A DNA stretch of 64,000 bases from an uncultured Lachnospiraceae bacterium (GCA_910587045.1 CAJULG010000006.1:17538-81537); one strand, 5' to 3'; numbered from the stretch's first letter, positions 52,024-61,196 are shown. The notes: generated by a model from the sequence alone, not told the origin. Translations and numbers: made by a program.

Positions 52024-52193
52024 GCGGTATGCCCCTTTATACCGTAATACCGTAATGCCACATCCATGACGTTACAGGTCTGCTCCCTATAAATGACATT
52101 CTGGTTCTTTTTTGCACGGATAATAAAACGCTGTTTTTTATTGCCTTCATTCCCCTGTCTTACACTACCGGTATTTCTACTGGATTTCTCCAT
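52020..52193 (-). CDS. Possible 57-residue basic protein at the end of cluster B
   Basis: An open frame from ATG at 52193 overlaps the last 17 bases of the ATPase gene and encodes 57 residues. The middle is basic ('NKKQRFIIRAKKNQNVIYRE') and is followed by 'QTCNVMDVALRYYGIKGHTA'. The composition looks protein-like, but the ribosome site is poor (AAGG one base before the ATG), and I recognise no family. It fills otherwise empty sequence between the ATPase and the rplJ promoter. Confidence 0.35.
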   Translation of the reverse strand: MEKSSRNTGSVRQGNEGNKKQRFIIRAKKNQNVIYREQTCNVMDVALRYYGIKGHTA

Positions 52194-52836
52194 CCTTCAA
52201 GTATAAAGTTCTGTCACTGTAATTCGCTATTTTCTCATCATGTGTCACCATAATAATTGTCTTATTAAGCGCCTTAAGAAGCATCATATTATTCATAAAC
52301 TCCTGAGAATTCTTACTATCCAATGCACCTGTCGGCTCATCCGCCAAAATGACAGGGTTATCTGCCACAATAGCCCGTGCAATTGCTGCTCTTTGCTGTT
52401 GTCCACCAGATATCTGATAGGGATACTTATCCAAAATTCCTTCTATCCCAAGCTTTTCTACTGTTTTTTCAATCAATTCCCGACGCTTCTTCCTTTTTAC
52501 ATTCTGAGCAAGAAGCGGGATTTCTATATTTTCATATAACGTATAATTCCGCATAAGTTCATAATTCTGAAAAATAAAGCTGATATAATCCTTTCGGAGG
52601 ATATTTCTCTCCCGCTCTTTTAGATTATGTACCTCTATCCCATTCAGAATATAGGTTCCCTCATCAAAGGAATCCATCAGGCCAATGCAGTTCAGCAACG
52701 TGGACTTTCCCGAACCGGACTCTCCCATAATAGCTACAAATTCACCCGCCTTAATCTCTAAACTGATACCCTTAAGCGCTTCTACCTGAAAATCCGAACC
52801 CTTATATACCTTTTTCATTCCACTAATCTGTATCAC
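52177..52836 (-). CDS. ABC transporter ATPase of the MacB/LolD type (cluster B)
   Basis: A 219-residue ATPase: Walker A GESGSGKST (about 37-45), Q-loop FIFQNYE, signature QISGGQQQRAAIA, Walker B VILADEPTGALD, switch VTHDE. It is the same type as the cluster A ATPase, without the acidic tail. The ATG overlaps the upstream permease stop by 4 bases. It powers the paired permeases at 52833 and 54162. Confidence 0.94.
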   Translation of the reverse strand: MIQISGMKKVYKGSDFQVEALKGISLEIKAGEFVAIMGESGSGKSTLLNCIGLMDSFDEGTYILNGIEVHNLKERERNILRKDYISFIFQNYELMRNYTLYENIEIPLLAQNVKRKKRRELIEKTVEKLGIEGILDKYPYQISGGQQQRAAIARAIVADNPVILADEPTGALDSKNSQEFMNNMMLLKALNKTIIMVTHDEKIANYSDRTLYLKDGEIQ

Positions 52837-54080
52837 ATTCCCTCTCCTTTCAACAGCCGAACAGGGGCATACCTGTTAATAAAGCAATAAGAGCCTACAG
52901 AACATATCCCCATCGTAATAATGTAAATTGCAACAACTATCAGGAAAATCTTATGTATGTATATAGATGCCAATCCGTTTCCAGTCTCGAACAGACAGAT
53001 ATATGCATAAGAAATTAGAATCGGGAGGAAAACCCTTAACATATTTTCCTGCAAAATAATCAGGAACAAGTCCTTTTGTAAAAAACCATTTGCATATAGA
53101 ATCCCAATATCGTGGTAATCCAGTAACCATGTGATAACAGAAAAAATAACGGAAACTACCAGCACCGTAATCAACATCAGAACTGCTAGCATCAGACTGA
53201 AGAAATAGAGCATTTTATTATTCTCCTTTAAGGAACGCTCGTACTCTGCATAAGACATGATATCAATATAAATTCCTTCTTCTGCAGCGCATTCCTCAAT
53301 CGCATTAATCTGCCAGGCTGCCTCCCCTTCATCTAAACGAAGATAAACATCATTAATATAAGTAGCTGTACTGTAATCCGTATAATTTTGCAAGTCAACC
53401 GGCGCCACAAAATATCTGTTCAGTAAAGTAATCTCGGATTTATCAGAAATCGTTCCCGAAACCCATCTCTGTTCTTCCGATAATATGTAAGCTACTACAT
53501 ACCGCTGTCCACTATACCAGTCTTCAAAGGTATCTCCAATTTGGACAACATCTTTATAATAAGGACCGATTGCAACCTCCAGACTGCCATCCTCCCTGGT
53601 TCCCAATTCCACAATATTACCATCTGCATCCCGAATATCCGCTGAATATAGAAGCCCGTTATCAATCTTTAAAAACGGAATTGGTATATGCCCTCCATAA
53701 TTCTGCATATCGGCATCGGTAGCATCCCGACGCAGAAGCTCCTCTAATTCACGGTTCATAATTTCTCTGGGATAGATACTGGTGTTCTGAAATAAATTAA
53801 TATTATAATCCTCCCGCATTTCAAGCAGGAAGTCCCTGTATTCTTCATAATATTCATATTCAGTAGACACATATCCACAATTAATCTTATACAATGCCTC
53901 TCGCCTGTCTCCGAATAACTGACGAAGCTGCAGCAGATTATAATTGGCAATATAATACACACTTAACGTCTTAAAGCAGACGATAATTCCAATCAACATA
54001 ATTAAAGAGGATATCACAAAAAGCTTCCTCTTATTATATAAATGCATAATACTAAAATAAATACGGTTTGCTAATTTCAT
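52833..54080 (-). CDS. FtsX/MacB-type ABC permease, second permease of cluster B
   Basis: Start at the ATG at 54080 (MKLANRIYFSIMHLYNKRKL, 415 residues), with GGAGG 8 bases upstream; 20 upstream in-frame codons lack a ribosome site. N-terminal helix (about 20-42), ~240-residue external domain, three C-terminal helices. 'HDIGILYANGFLQKDLFLII' followed by 'QENMLR' aligns with the cluster A second permease. Probably pairs with the 361-residue permease. Confidence 0.85.
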   Translation of the reverse strand: MKLANRIYFSIMHLYNKRKLFVISSLIMLIGIIVCFKTLSVYYIANYNLLQLRQLFGDRREALYKINCGYVSTEYEYYEEYRDFLLEMREDYNINLFQNTSIYPREIMNRELEELLRRDATDADMQNYGGHIPIPFLKIDNGLLYSADIRDADGNIVELGTREDGSLEVAIGPYYKDVVQIGDTFEDWYSGQRYVVAYILSEEQRWVSGTISDKSEITLLNRYFVAPVDLQNYTDYSTATYINDVYLRLDEGEAAWQINAIEECAAEEGIYIDIMSYAEYERSLKENNKMLYFFSLMLAVLMLITVLVVSVIFSVITWLLDYHDIGILYANGFLQKDLFLIILQENMLRVFLPILISYAYICLFETGNGLASIYIHKIFLIVVAIYIITMGICSVGSYCFINRYAPVRLLKGEGM

Positions 54081-54161
54081 GGCTGCTTCCTCCGCCTGCC
54101 AGATATCCATGTAGACACAGCTATTTCCCTCCCTGATCACGGAAATAAAAACAATTCTGAA

Positions 54162-55247
54162 CTATAGATTCTCAATAATACTCTTATGCAGGAACATATA
54201 CACAGCCCTTCCGCTTACCAAAACGATAGAAAGGATAACTGTACCTGTATATGGCAGAATTGTATACCAGGAAAAACCCAGATTATATTCTGCAACTATG
54301 TTTCCCAAAAGCATATTGATTATCAGACAACAAAGAATAAATATCACCAGACTGAGGCCCAGAAGAAGACCAAGAGAATATATAAGACGCAGCAAAATCT
54401 TCTTATTTGTAAAACCGAAGGCCCGGCATATCTGCATTTCATGTTTCCGCTGTCTTAGCCAGAACTGAATAACAACAGCAATACAGCTAAAACAGAATAG
54501 ATATATAACGATACAAAATCCCTTTTCATAAAATGGGGGAGCTGATGTACCCGTAGCTACCGTATCATAGGAGTCCATAACCACATTATAATTATCCTTG
54601 ATATAAGTCTCAAAAATCTGATTCGTATCCACCGAATTACTCTCCAGTGCCAGATAAAATGCTCCATCATTATCTGATAGCAGTCGCTGTAATGCATGCT
54701 CGCCAAGACAATCCCAGTATAACAATATGCTATAATCATACACCTTGCTTTTATCGCTTCCAAATACACCTACTACTCTGTATTCATCGCCATATAGCTT
54801 GTAATACTGTTCATTTCCCCTCGCATATGTATTCGTCAAATGTTCCTGTCCCAGCACAATGATGGGTTCCTTCTTCTTTTGCTGGTGGCTGTCGGCATAA
54901 TCGCCGGAAACCAGAGGCCAGTTCTCGTCACTGGAATAAAGACTGATATTTGCTATGTTAGTTGCATTCATGGAATCTGCATATATCCAGCAATCTAATA
55001 TTTTAAGATTACACTCTATTCTTTCTGGCAGAACAGGGAAGTCTGAAGCCTCCTCTGCATAACACTTAAAATAAGTAGTATATGTATACGCATAATCCAT
55101 TTTTTCCTTATATTCCATATACATATTCTTATAAATCGTAACACCATAATAAGCCGCCAGCATAGATAAGACGAGGCAGGCAGTCATAGCCACTCCGGAT
55201 ATCCTGTAACGAAAACATTCTTTACCAATTCGTCTGATTACTTCCAT
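54162..55247 (-). CDS. FtsX/MacB-type ABC permease, first permease of cluster B
   Basis: A 361-residue protein with an N-terminal helix (about 17-36), ~200-residue external domain and three C-terminal helices. 'LRQRKHEMQICRAFGFTNKK' is the cytoplasmic coupling segment and matches the cluster A first permease. It lies 18 bases after the 158-residue anchored protein gene and 81 bases before the second permease gene. Confidence 0.85.
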   Translation of the reverse strand: MEVIRRIGKECFRYRISGVAMTACLVLSMLAAYYGVTIYKNMYMEYKEKMDYAYTYTTYFKCYAEEASDFPVLPERIECNLKILDCWIYADSMNATNIANISLYSSDENWPLVSGDYADSHQQKKKEPIIVLGQEHLTNTYARGNEQYYKLYGDEYRVVGVFGSDKSKVYDYSILLYWDCLGEHALQRLLSDNDGAFYLALESNSVDTNQIFETYIKDNYNVVMDSYDTVATGTSAPPFYEKGFCIVIYLFCFSCIAVVIQFWLRQRKHEMQICRAFGFTNKKILLRLIYSLGLLLGLSLVIFILCCLIINMLLGNIVAEYNLGFSWYTILPYTGTVILSIVLVSGRAVYMFLHKSIIENL

Positions 55248-55265
55248 AACCCCTACCCTTCATTC

Positions 55266-55742
55266 TTATTTATTTTCAAAATCATAACCAAATAATTTAT
55301 AATTTGTCATCTGGTTTAAGCGATGGAGAAACATCTCAAAATTACTTCTCTGTACCTGTACATAAGTATCTACATATGCCACCGTATCGTCACTCAGGGC
55401 ATATTCATGGTCATAATAGGTCATAGGTTCATTATTCTCAAAAGTAATATATCCATCTCCACTTTCCGTGATATCCACCTCATATATGATATTACCATCT
55501 TCATCCTTCAACTCAAAGTGCATACCGCCGGATTCTATCACATAGGTATAATGAATACGGATATTCTTCGAATACTCGTGACTTCCCACTCCCCCAATCA
55601 GATAGGTATCCTTACTGTAACAGCCTTCCCACCCATCACGGTTATACCACTGCTTTTGCGAAAAATAAATTATCAGTCCAATCAATAGAATAATGCCTGC
55701 CGAGAGAATAATTATTATCTTTTTTCGCTTGCCTGACCTCAT
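55266..55742 (-). CDS. Small membrane-anchored protein of cluster B, copy 2
   Basis: A 158-residue protein: basic N-terminus (MRSGKRKK), one helix (about 8-28), and an external domain with 'YVIESGGMHFELKDEDGNII' and the ending 'SNFEMFLHRLNQMTNYKLFG'. It is about half identical to the next gene upstream, with no gaps needed, so they are tandem duplicates. No known family recognised. Related in layout and C-terminal motif to the 184-residue protein of cluster A. Confidence 0.82.
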   Translation of the reverse strand: MRSGKRKKIIIILSAGIILLIGLIIYFSQKQWYNRDGWEGCYSKDTYLIGGVGSHEYSKNIRIHYTYVIESGGMHFELKDEDGNIIYEVDITESGDGYITFENNEPMTYYDHEYALSDDTVAYVDTYVQVQRSNFEMFLHRLNQMTNYKLFGYDFENK

Positions 55743-55796
55743 TTTACTTCTCCTATTTGAAATTCAACTCTATTTATTTTTTTATTGTTTTTCCTA

Positions 55797-56273
55797 TCAG
55801 TAAAGTGAAAAATCAGGGCCAAACAATTTATTATTAAGTGCCCGATTCAAATGGACAAGAAAGCGCCGAAAGTTACTTACCTTCACCTGCACTGTAATAT
55901 CTATGCCAGCTCTTGTATCCTCACTTAAGGCATATCCATGGTCATAATATAATTCCGGTGTTTCATTATCAAAGGGAATATATCCATCACAAGATTCTGT
56001 AACATCCATTTCATATACGATATTGCCTTCTTTATCCGTCAATTCATAATGCATTCCGCCATCTTCTATCATATATACATAATGAACACGCGTATCCTTC
56101 GAGTATTCATAGCTTCCCGTTCCGCTTTCCAGATAAGTCTCTTTGCTGCAATAACCCTCAATTTCATATGAATCTTGCCAGTACTCCTGGGAAAAATAGA
56201 CAGTCAGTCCCGCCAATATCACAATAAACACGAAAAAAATTATTATTATTTTCGTTTTTTTTCTTGATTTCAT
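55797..56273 (-). CDS. Small membrane-anchored protein of cluster B, copy 1
   Basis: A 158-residue paralogue of the downstream gene: basic start (MKSRKKTK), one helix, 'YMIEDGGMHYELTDKEGNIV', and the ending 'SNFRRFLVHLNRALNNKLFG'. Both copies keep the same length and the motifs YSK(D/N)(T/I)R(V/I)HY and (D/E)(V/I)(D/T)(V/I)TES. It lies 19 bases after the small secreted protein gene. Candidate roles are immunity protein or extracytoplasmic partner of the permeases. Confidence 0.82.
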   Translation of the reverse strand: MKSRKKTKIIIIFFVFIVILAGLTVYFSQEYWQDSYEIEGYCSKETYLESGTGSYEYSKDTRVHYVYMIEDGGMHYELTDKEGNIVYEMDVTESCDGYIPFDNETPELYYDHGYALSEDTRAGIDITVQVKVSNFRRFLVHLNRALNNKLFGPDFSLY

Positions 56274-56292
56274 TTATTCATACTCCCAGTTA

Positions 56293-56679
56293 TCAAAAAT
56301 TAATTTTAACAGAATATCCAATTGGATTTCCTCCCGGATATTTCAATGCGTGTACACGTTTAAACGTATTCCCACCCTCTGCAGTTATTCCTAAATAGAC
56401 ATAAAAATCCTGCTCTTTTGTTCCACTATTTTTAGCTACTCCATTCTTACTGGAAAATAGTGCTACATATGCAATAGCCTCATTAGCAGTCTGAGTATAC
56501 GCCCCGACTCCGCTTTTGCCAGAAATTGTAACAGCATATCCATCATGCTTCATAACATAACCGTTCGGATAGGTATAAGATTGTTGAGCAGCAAATGCAA
56601 TTGTTCCTGATGACAGCAGTATAATCATTGATAAACATACACAAAAAATAGTTCTTTTCGTATTCCTTATTTTTCTCAT
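56293..56679 (-). CDS. Small secreted protein at the head of ABC cluster B, unknown family
   Basis: A 128-residue protein with a signal peptide (MRKIRNTKRT, hydrophobic core, cleavage probably after IAFAA), leaving ~97 mature residues without cysteine, rich in Gly, Tyr, Thr and Ala ('SYTYPNGYVMKHDGYAVTIS', 'NEAIAYVALFSSKNGVAKNS'). AGGAGG lies 9 bases before the ATG. A TATAAT at 56845-56840 (minus strand) about 150 bases upstream may be the operon -10 element, but no good -35 is seen. Same size, position and design as the cluster A protein. Confidence 0.77.
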   Translation of the reverse strand: MRKIRNTKRTIFCVCLSMIILLSSGTIAFAAQQSYTYPNGYVMKHDGYAVTISGKSGVGAYTQTANEAIAYVALFSSKNGVAKNSGTKEQDFYVYLGITAEGGNTFKRVHALKYPGGNPIGYSVKINF

Positions 56680-57099
56680 AGTTTATATCCTCCTGTTTCG
56701 TACTCAATGTTCCTATCTTTTAAAAGGAGTTCCTGCATATCTGATGCCTCTTTGCCAAAGCATCATTCCACGATACATCCGGAAAATTTTTCTACAAAAT
56801 TTACCATGATTCTTTTACTCCTTTTCAAAGTATGCTATGATTATAACACTAATTTTTTGAGAATTTACTGTTTTGGCGTAAACGTAGATATTCACAACCC
56901 AAATGCAGAACAGAAAAAAACAGAAAGATAGGCAGAAGATACCTTGGCTCTTTTTGAATTTTGTTATTTAAAATGGGGAAACTCAAACTTATCTATAAAG
57001 AATCGTTTCATCCAGTTCAAGATTGGCGTTTCCAGATATCTTTTGTCCGACCCTTTCAACGAAATATACAGCTAGACAGTCAACCTCTCGCAAAAGGCA
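56680..57099. other. A/T-rich interval upstream of cluster B
   Basis: No credible intact gene is seen in these 420 bases. It contains the presumed cluster B promoter (TATAAT at 56845-56840, minus strand) and A/T-rich sequence. The right part borders the decayed gene at 57100-57421 and may hold more of its eroded 3' end. Confidence 0.5.
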
Positions 57100-57421
57100 A
57101 CTGCACAACAAACTGGAATCTATCCTTATTTGTATACCACCAGTCTTCTACTCCAAGTTAATTATTTCCAAAGATATCACCAATCAATTTTGCTTCTTTT
57201 ATCGGTTTTCGGGTAATTCTTTTCAAATTAGAAAGTCATAAAAATCTTCCGTCACTCCAATCAGTTTCCCATTGACGTCTGTTCGTAAAGGAGTGTTATC
57301 CCATTCCGGTATTCTTGCATGCTGGCACACAGATGGTAAAATCCAAACCTTGAATTGAGATGATGGCTTTTGCAACACGCATTGCGCCTGCTTCACTTTC
57401 TCCAAATAATACCTCTATCAT
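57100..57421 (-). pseudogene. Decayed DUF1835/DUF3658-like gene
   Basis: The ATG at 57421 has AAGGAG 7 bases upstream and begins MIEVLFGESEAGAMRVAK, like the start of DUF1835 proteins. The frame soon stops. A second frame gives 'TPLRTDVNGKLIGVTEDFYD' and then FLI plus stop. A third continues 'KRITRKPIKEAKLIGDIFGN', hits a TAA where Gln would be expected, and goes on 'LGVEDWWYTNKD'. These are the order and style of the family's C-terminal part, so the gene carries a large internal deletion, at least two frameshifts and one nonsense change. Family assignment is from memory. Confidence 0.62.
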
Positions 57422-57623
57422 AACATGACTCCTTAAATCCCGTTTTGTCACTCAGATTGTATCATATTCGACGATTCCACTTGGCTCATTGTGTTCGCGT
57501 ACATCATTCCAACGACACAAATCTTAAGCAGAAACTACTTTTCATGACACTTGACATTTTATATAGAATACACGAAAATGAAACCTTAGACAAACCATTT
57601 TTTTTGACAGTAGGAGGAGTATT

Positions 57624-59333
57624 ATGCGTTTTATTCATACGATCCGGCGTTTCATGTCTATTAACAAGGATTACCTTCCGGCGTTCTATCTGACACTTGG
57701 ATTTCTTCTGGTGAACCAGGGACTCGTTGCATATATCAATTATACGATAGGAAATCTGACGGATTCGATTACCGCCGCCAACCTGACTGCTTTCGGAACC
57801 CAGCTTCTGTTGCTGGCAGCTGTCCAGCTTCTGCATCTTGCCACAGAATATCAGGTAAACTATCGTGTGAATCATCTTAGTGAATGCTTTGTGAAACGCC
57901 TTCGAATTCACACCTACAAAAAAATCACCAATGCCAGTATGAAATGGCTGGATGAAAACCAGCTTGGCGATATCATTTCCAGGATTAACGGGGATTTAAA
58001 TGCGCTGGTCAATCAGATCAATACCTTCATGACCTGGCAACTGGCCGGTTTGATCACCTTTGTCGTATATACAGCTGCCTGCTTCTTCATTCATGTGAAG
58101 CTGTCACTGGTAAGCTTTGGCATTGTTCCAGTCCTTGCCATCCTGCAGTTCCTGACCGGCAGACCCATTGCAAAGCTGTGTGAAAAGCGTTCGGCTGCTG
58201 AAGGACAGGCAAACAGTGTCTTTGTCGATCTGATCGGTGGCCTGGGCATCATTAAAAGCTTTCGGTCCGAGCAGCATTTTTCCCAAAAGTACAACCGTCA
58301 GGTCGATAAAACCGTGGCCGCAAATGTCAAATCATTTTCCCTGGAATTCCTTATGTATCCGCTGCAGATATTAATGGGATACCTGCCGAATATCATCACA
58401 CTCGTATTCGGGAGTTACCTGGTCATAAACGGCGAATTATCAATTGGTATGCTGTTTTCTTATATCCTGCTGTCGACCAGTGCCATGGATTCCATCGGCA
58501 GTCTTTCCTGGCAGGTGCGCAATATTTATGATACGATCGGCATTTCTGAGCGTATATTCGGGATCTGGGATATTGAAGAAGAAAACACAGACGGTCGTCT
58601 GATCACAAAGGCAACCGACATTCCCGTTACTTTTGAACATATTCAATTTAGTTACAGACCGGAACAGCCGGTCATTTCCAATATCAGCTTTACTGTCCGT
58701 CCCGGAGAGCACATTGCCATTGTCGGCGCCTCCGGCTCCGGTAAATCTACCGTCATGAAACTGTTATCCGGCTTCTATACGGCAGATGCAGGAACCATTT
58801 TTGTATTCGGAAACAGGCTGGAGGATTGGGATAAGGAACGTCTGAGAGAACACATCAGCTATGTAGGACAGGATTCCTTTCTGTTTCCCGGCAGCATTTA
58901 CAGCAATGTAGCACTGGGCAGCCAGCACGCCTCGGAAGAGCAGATTCTAGCCTGCATTCGGGCAGTAGGATTAGACAATCTGGATCTGCATACTCCGACA
59001 GGAGAGCGGGGCGTACTGCTTTCCGGCGGTCAGAAGCAGCGGATCTGCGTTGCCCGCGCACTGCTAAAGGATGCCGATATCCTTCTAATGGATGAACCTA
59101 CCTCTGCACTGGATACAGAATCGGAATATTATGTACAACAGGCAGTTAAGGAATTTGCTGCAGAAAGAACCTGCATTACGATAGCGCATCGACTATCTAC
59201 GATCCTTCATACGGACCGGATTCTGTGCATGAAGGATGGACAGATCGTGGAAACGGGCAGTCATGCCGAATTAATGGAGCGTGGCGGCGTATATAAACAG
59301 CTTTATCTGAAACAACAGAATGAATTTGCCTGA
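57624..59333 (+). CDS. ABC exporter half-transporter (membrane domain plus ATPase), first of a pair
   Basis: A 569-residue type IV (MsbA-like) exporter: six helices in residues ~20-320, then the ATPase with Walker A GASGSGKST (about 369-377), signature LLSGGQKQRICVA, Walker B ILLMDEPTSALD and switch IAHRL. GGAGGAG lies before the ATG. The second half-transporter starts 21 bases downstream, so they should form a heterodimer. Both catalytic glutamates are present, so neither ATP site is degenerate by that test. The substrate could be a drug, lipid or peptide; no peptidase domain is seen. Confidence 0.94.
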   Translation: MRFIHTIRRFMSINKDYLPAFYLTLGFLLVNQGLVAYINYTIGNLTDSITAANLTAFGTQLLLLAAVQLLHLATEYQVNYRVNHLSECFVKRLRIHTYKKITNASMKWLDENQLGDIISRINGDLNALVNQINTFMTWQLAGLITFVVYTAACFFIHVKLSLVSFGIVPVLAILQFLTGRPIAKLCEKRSAAEGQANSVFVDLIGGLGIIKSFRSEQHFSQKYNRQVDKTVAANVKSFSLEFLMYPLQILMGYLPNIITLVFGSYLVINGELSIGMLFSYILLSTSAMDSIGSLSWQVRNIYDTIGISERIFGIWDIEEENTDGRLITKATDIPVTFEHIQFSYRPEQPVISNISFTVRPGEHIAIVGASGSGKSTVMKLLSGFYTADAGTIFVFGNRLEDWDKERLREHISYVGQDSFLFPGSIYSNVALGSQHASEEQILACIRAVGLDNLDLHTPTGERGVLLSGGQKQRICVARALLKDADILLMDEPTSALDTESEYYVQQAVKEFAAERTCITIAHRLSTILHTDRILCMKDGQIVETGSHAELMERGGVYKQLYLKQQNEFA

Positions 59334-59354
59334 AATCACAGAAAGGAGCAATAT

Positions 59355-61115
59355 ATGGAAAAGAATGAAAAACAAACCCGTTGGAATGAAACATTTTCAA
59401 TCTTAGGCCGGATGTGGAACATGGTGCATCAATATCGATTTCGGTTTTATGCCGGATTTATTACCGGTTCCACTTCCGTATTCTACTTTCGTTTTCTGGA
59501 GAGCTTTCTGGTTCAGGAATTTACAGAGGTATGCGTAAGCGGAAATCAGGAGATGCTGAAGCAAAGTCTGATTCTGGTCTGCGGTATGGTTCTGTTCGGC
59601 ATGCTGGTGTATCCAGTCAGCTTTGGAATGATATATACTACCTACTCTCTGATCGCAGGAGCGATTAAAAAGCAAATCTTTCATAAGACCATGTATACCA
59701 GACTCGATTATCTCGAATCCAAATATTCGGGAGAGCTTGTAACGAAAATTACCGCAGACTATAACGACGCCATACAGCTGGTGGCATATCCGGTAGTCGG
59801 GCAGGGAAATCCCTTTTCACTGGTATTTGCCATTCTGATGATCGCCATAGTCATACTGGTTAAAAGTCCGATCCTGGGCGGTATCTCAATCGTCCTGACC
59901 GGGATCAGCCTTATTATCGTACAATACATGATCATCCCGCTGCGGGATAAGGAAAAAAAGACAAAAGAAATCTCTCAGCAGGCGGCTCAGCGTATTGTGG
60001 ATTCCCTGTCCGGGACAATGGTTTCCCGTATGTTTGGATTAAATGCGATGCTGACAGAGCAGTACGAGAAGGATACGGATGCCATTTATCAGAACAATCT
60101 CCTCCTGATCCGAAAGAAATCCCTATTGACCCTGCTTGTGGATACCCAAAGCTTTATTTCCTTTACCTGTGTTTGTGCCATCGGACTCTTTCTTTACACC
60201 AAAAATATGATCAGTATCCCTACCGTACTGTTCATTTCACTGTTGCAAATGTCACTTGGCACTTATGTCCGGCAGCTGTCAGATAAGCTTTCCGAGATGC
60301 AAAAGTATATTGTTGGTGCCAGACGGTTGTTTGAATTCTTCGATGCACCAGAAGAACCGGAACGTCCTGTACAGGCAAAACCGGACTATCAGTCTGACAA
60401 TGCAATCGAAATAACAAATATGTGCTTCCACTATCCGGAAGCCGCCAAAAACCAGTTCCAGCAATTCTCCATGTCTGTTCAAACCGGTGAGAAGATTGGA
60501 ATTGCCGGCAGCAGCGGCAGTGGAAAATCCACCCTTATGAAGCTGTTGATGGAATTCCACCCGATTGATTCCGGACAGATTTCTCTGTTCGGAAATAATA
60601 TGCAGCACTACAGCCAGGGACAGGTACAGGAGCTCTTTTCCTATGTTCCGCAGGAGCATTATCTATTTGACGGAACCATCCGGGAGAATATTGTGCTGGG
60701 GAATACCAGTGCAACAGAACAGGATATTCAAAATGCAGTTGCAAATGCTTATCTTTCCGATTTCATTGACAGCCTGCCGGATGGTATGGATACACGTGTG
60801 GGTGAACGTGGGTGTCTGCTCTCCGGAGGACAATGCCAGCGGGTAGCGATCGCAAGAGCTTTTCTAAAAAATGCACCGATTCTTCTTCTGGACGAAGCCA
60901 CCTCTGCGCTGGATTCTCAATCGGAAGAGATTGTACAGAAGGCATTAAACCGTCTGATGGAGAATCGTACCAGTATCATCATTGCACACCGCCTGTCTAC
61001 GATTCAGGATATGGACCGTATCCTGGTGTTAGAGCAGGGAGAAATTACAGAAATGGGAACTCATGAAGAATTAATTGCAAAAAAGGGAAGATATTATCAA
61101 TTATCTAACATGTAG
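59355..61115 (+). CDS. ABC exporter half-transporter (membrane domain plus ATPase), second of a pair
   Basis: A 586-residue partner: six helices in ~30-330, Walker A GSSGSGKST (about 384-392), signature LLSGGQCQRVAIA, Walker B ILLLDEATSALD, switch IAHRL. AAAGGAG lies before the ATG. It is followed by a strong terminator, so the operon consists of these two genes. No dedicated regulator is adjacent. Confidence 0.94.
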   Translation: MEKNEKQTRWNETFSILGRMWNMVHQYRFRFYAGFITGSTSVFYFRFLESFLVQEFTEVCVSGNQEMLKQSLILVCGMVLFGMLVYPVSFGMIYTTYSLIAGAIKKQIFHKTMYTRLDYLESKYSGELVTKITADYNDAIQLVAYPVVGQGNPFSLVFAILMIAIVILVKSPILGGISIVLTGISLIIVQYMIIPLRDKEKKTKEISQQAAQRIVDSLSGTMVSRMFGLNAMLTEQYEKDTDAIYQNNLLLIRKKSLLTLLVDTQSFISFTCVCAIGLFLYTKNMISIPTVLFISLLQMSLGTYVRQLSDKLSEMQKYIVGARRLFEFFDAPEEPERPVQAKPDYQSDNAIEITNMCFHYPEAAKNQFQQFSMSVQTGEKIGIAGSSGSGKSTLMKLLMEFHPIDSGQISLFGNNMQHYSQGQVQELFSYVPQEHYLFDGTIRENIVLGNTSATEQDIQNAVANAYLSDFIDSLPDGMDTRVGERGCLLSGGQCQRVAIARAFLKNAPILLLDEATSALDSQSEEIVQKALNRLMENRTSIIIAHRLSTIQDMDRILVLEQGEITEMGTHEELIAKKGRYYQLSNM

Positions 61116-61130
61116 GATGCAAGTCAAAAA

Positions 61131-61196
61131 AACTCCCAGACAGGGAGCAGAGGGACTACTGGCAGGCTGATATACCGCCTGCCAGTAGTCCTTTAT
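61131..61196 (+). terminator. Terminator of the ABC exporter operon
   Basis: A perfect 15-bp stem (GGACTACTGGCAGGC at 61153-61167, GCCTGCCAGTAGTCC at 61177-61191) followed by TTTAT, preceded by a small CTCCC/GGGAG stem. It overlaps the end region of the convergent gene at 61193 and may serve both. Confidence 0.85.

Noticed and set aside
57624..61115. Peptide-processing bacteriocin exporter
   Set aside because: Neither half-transporter has an N-terminal C39 peptidase domain, and no double-glycine peptide gene was seen.
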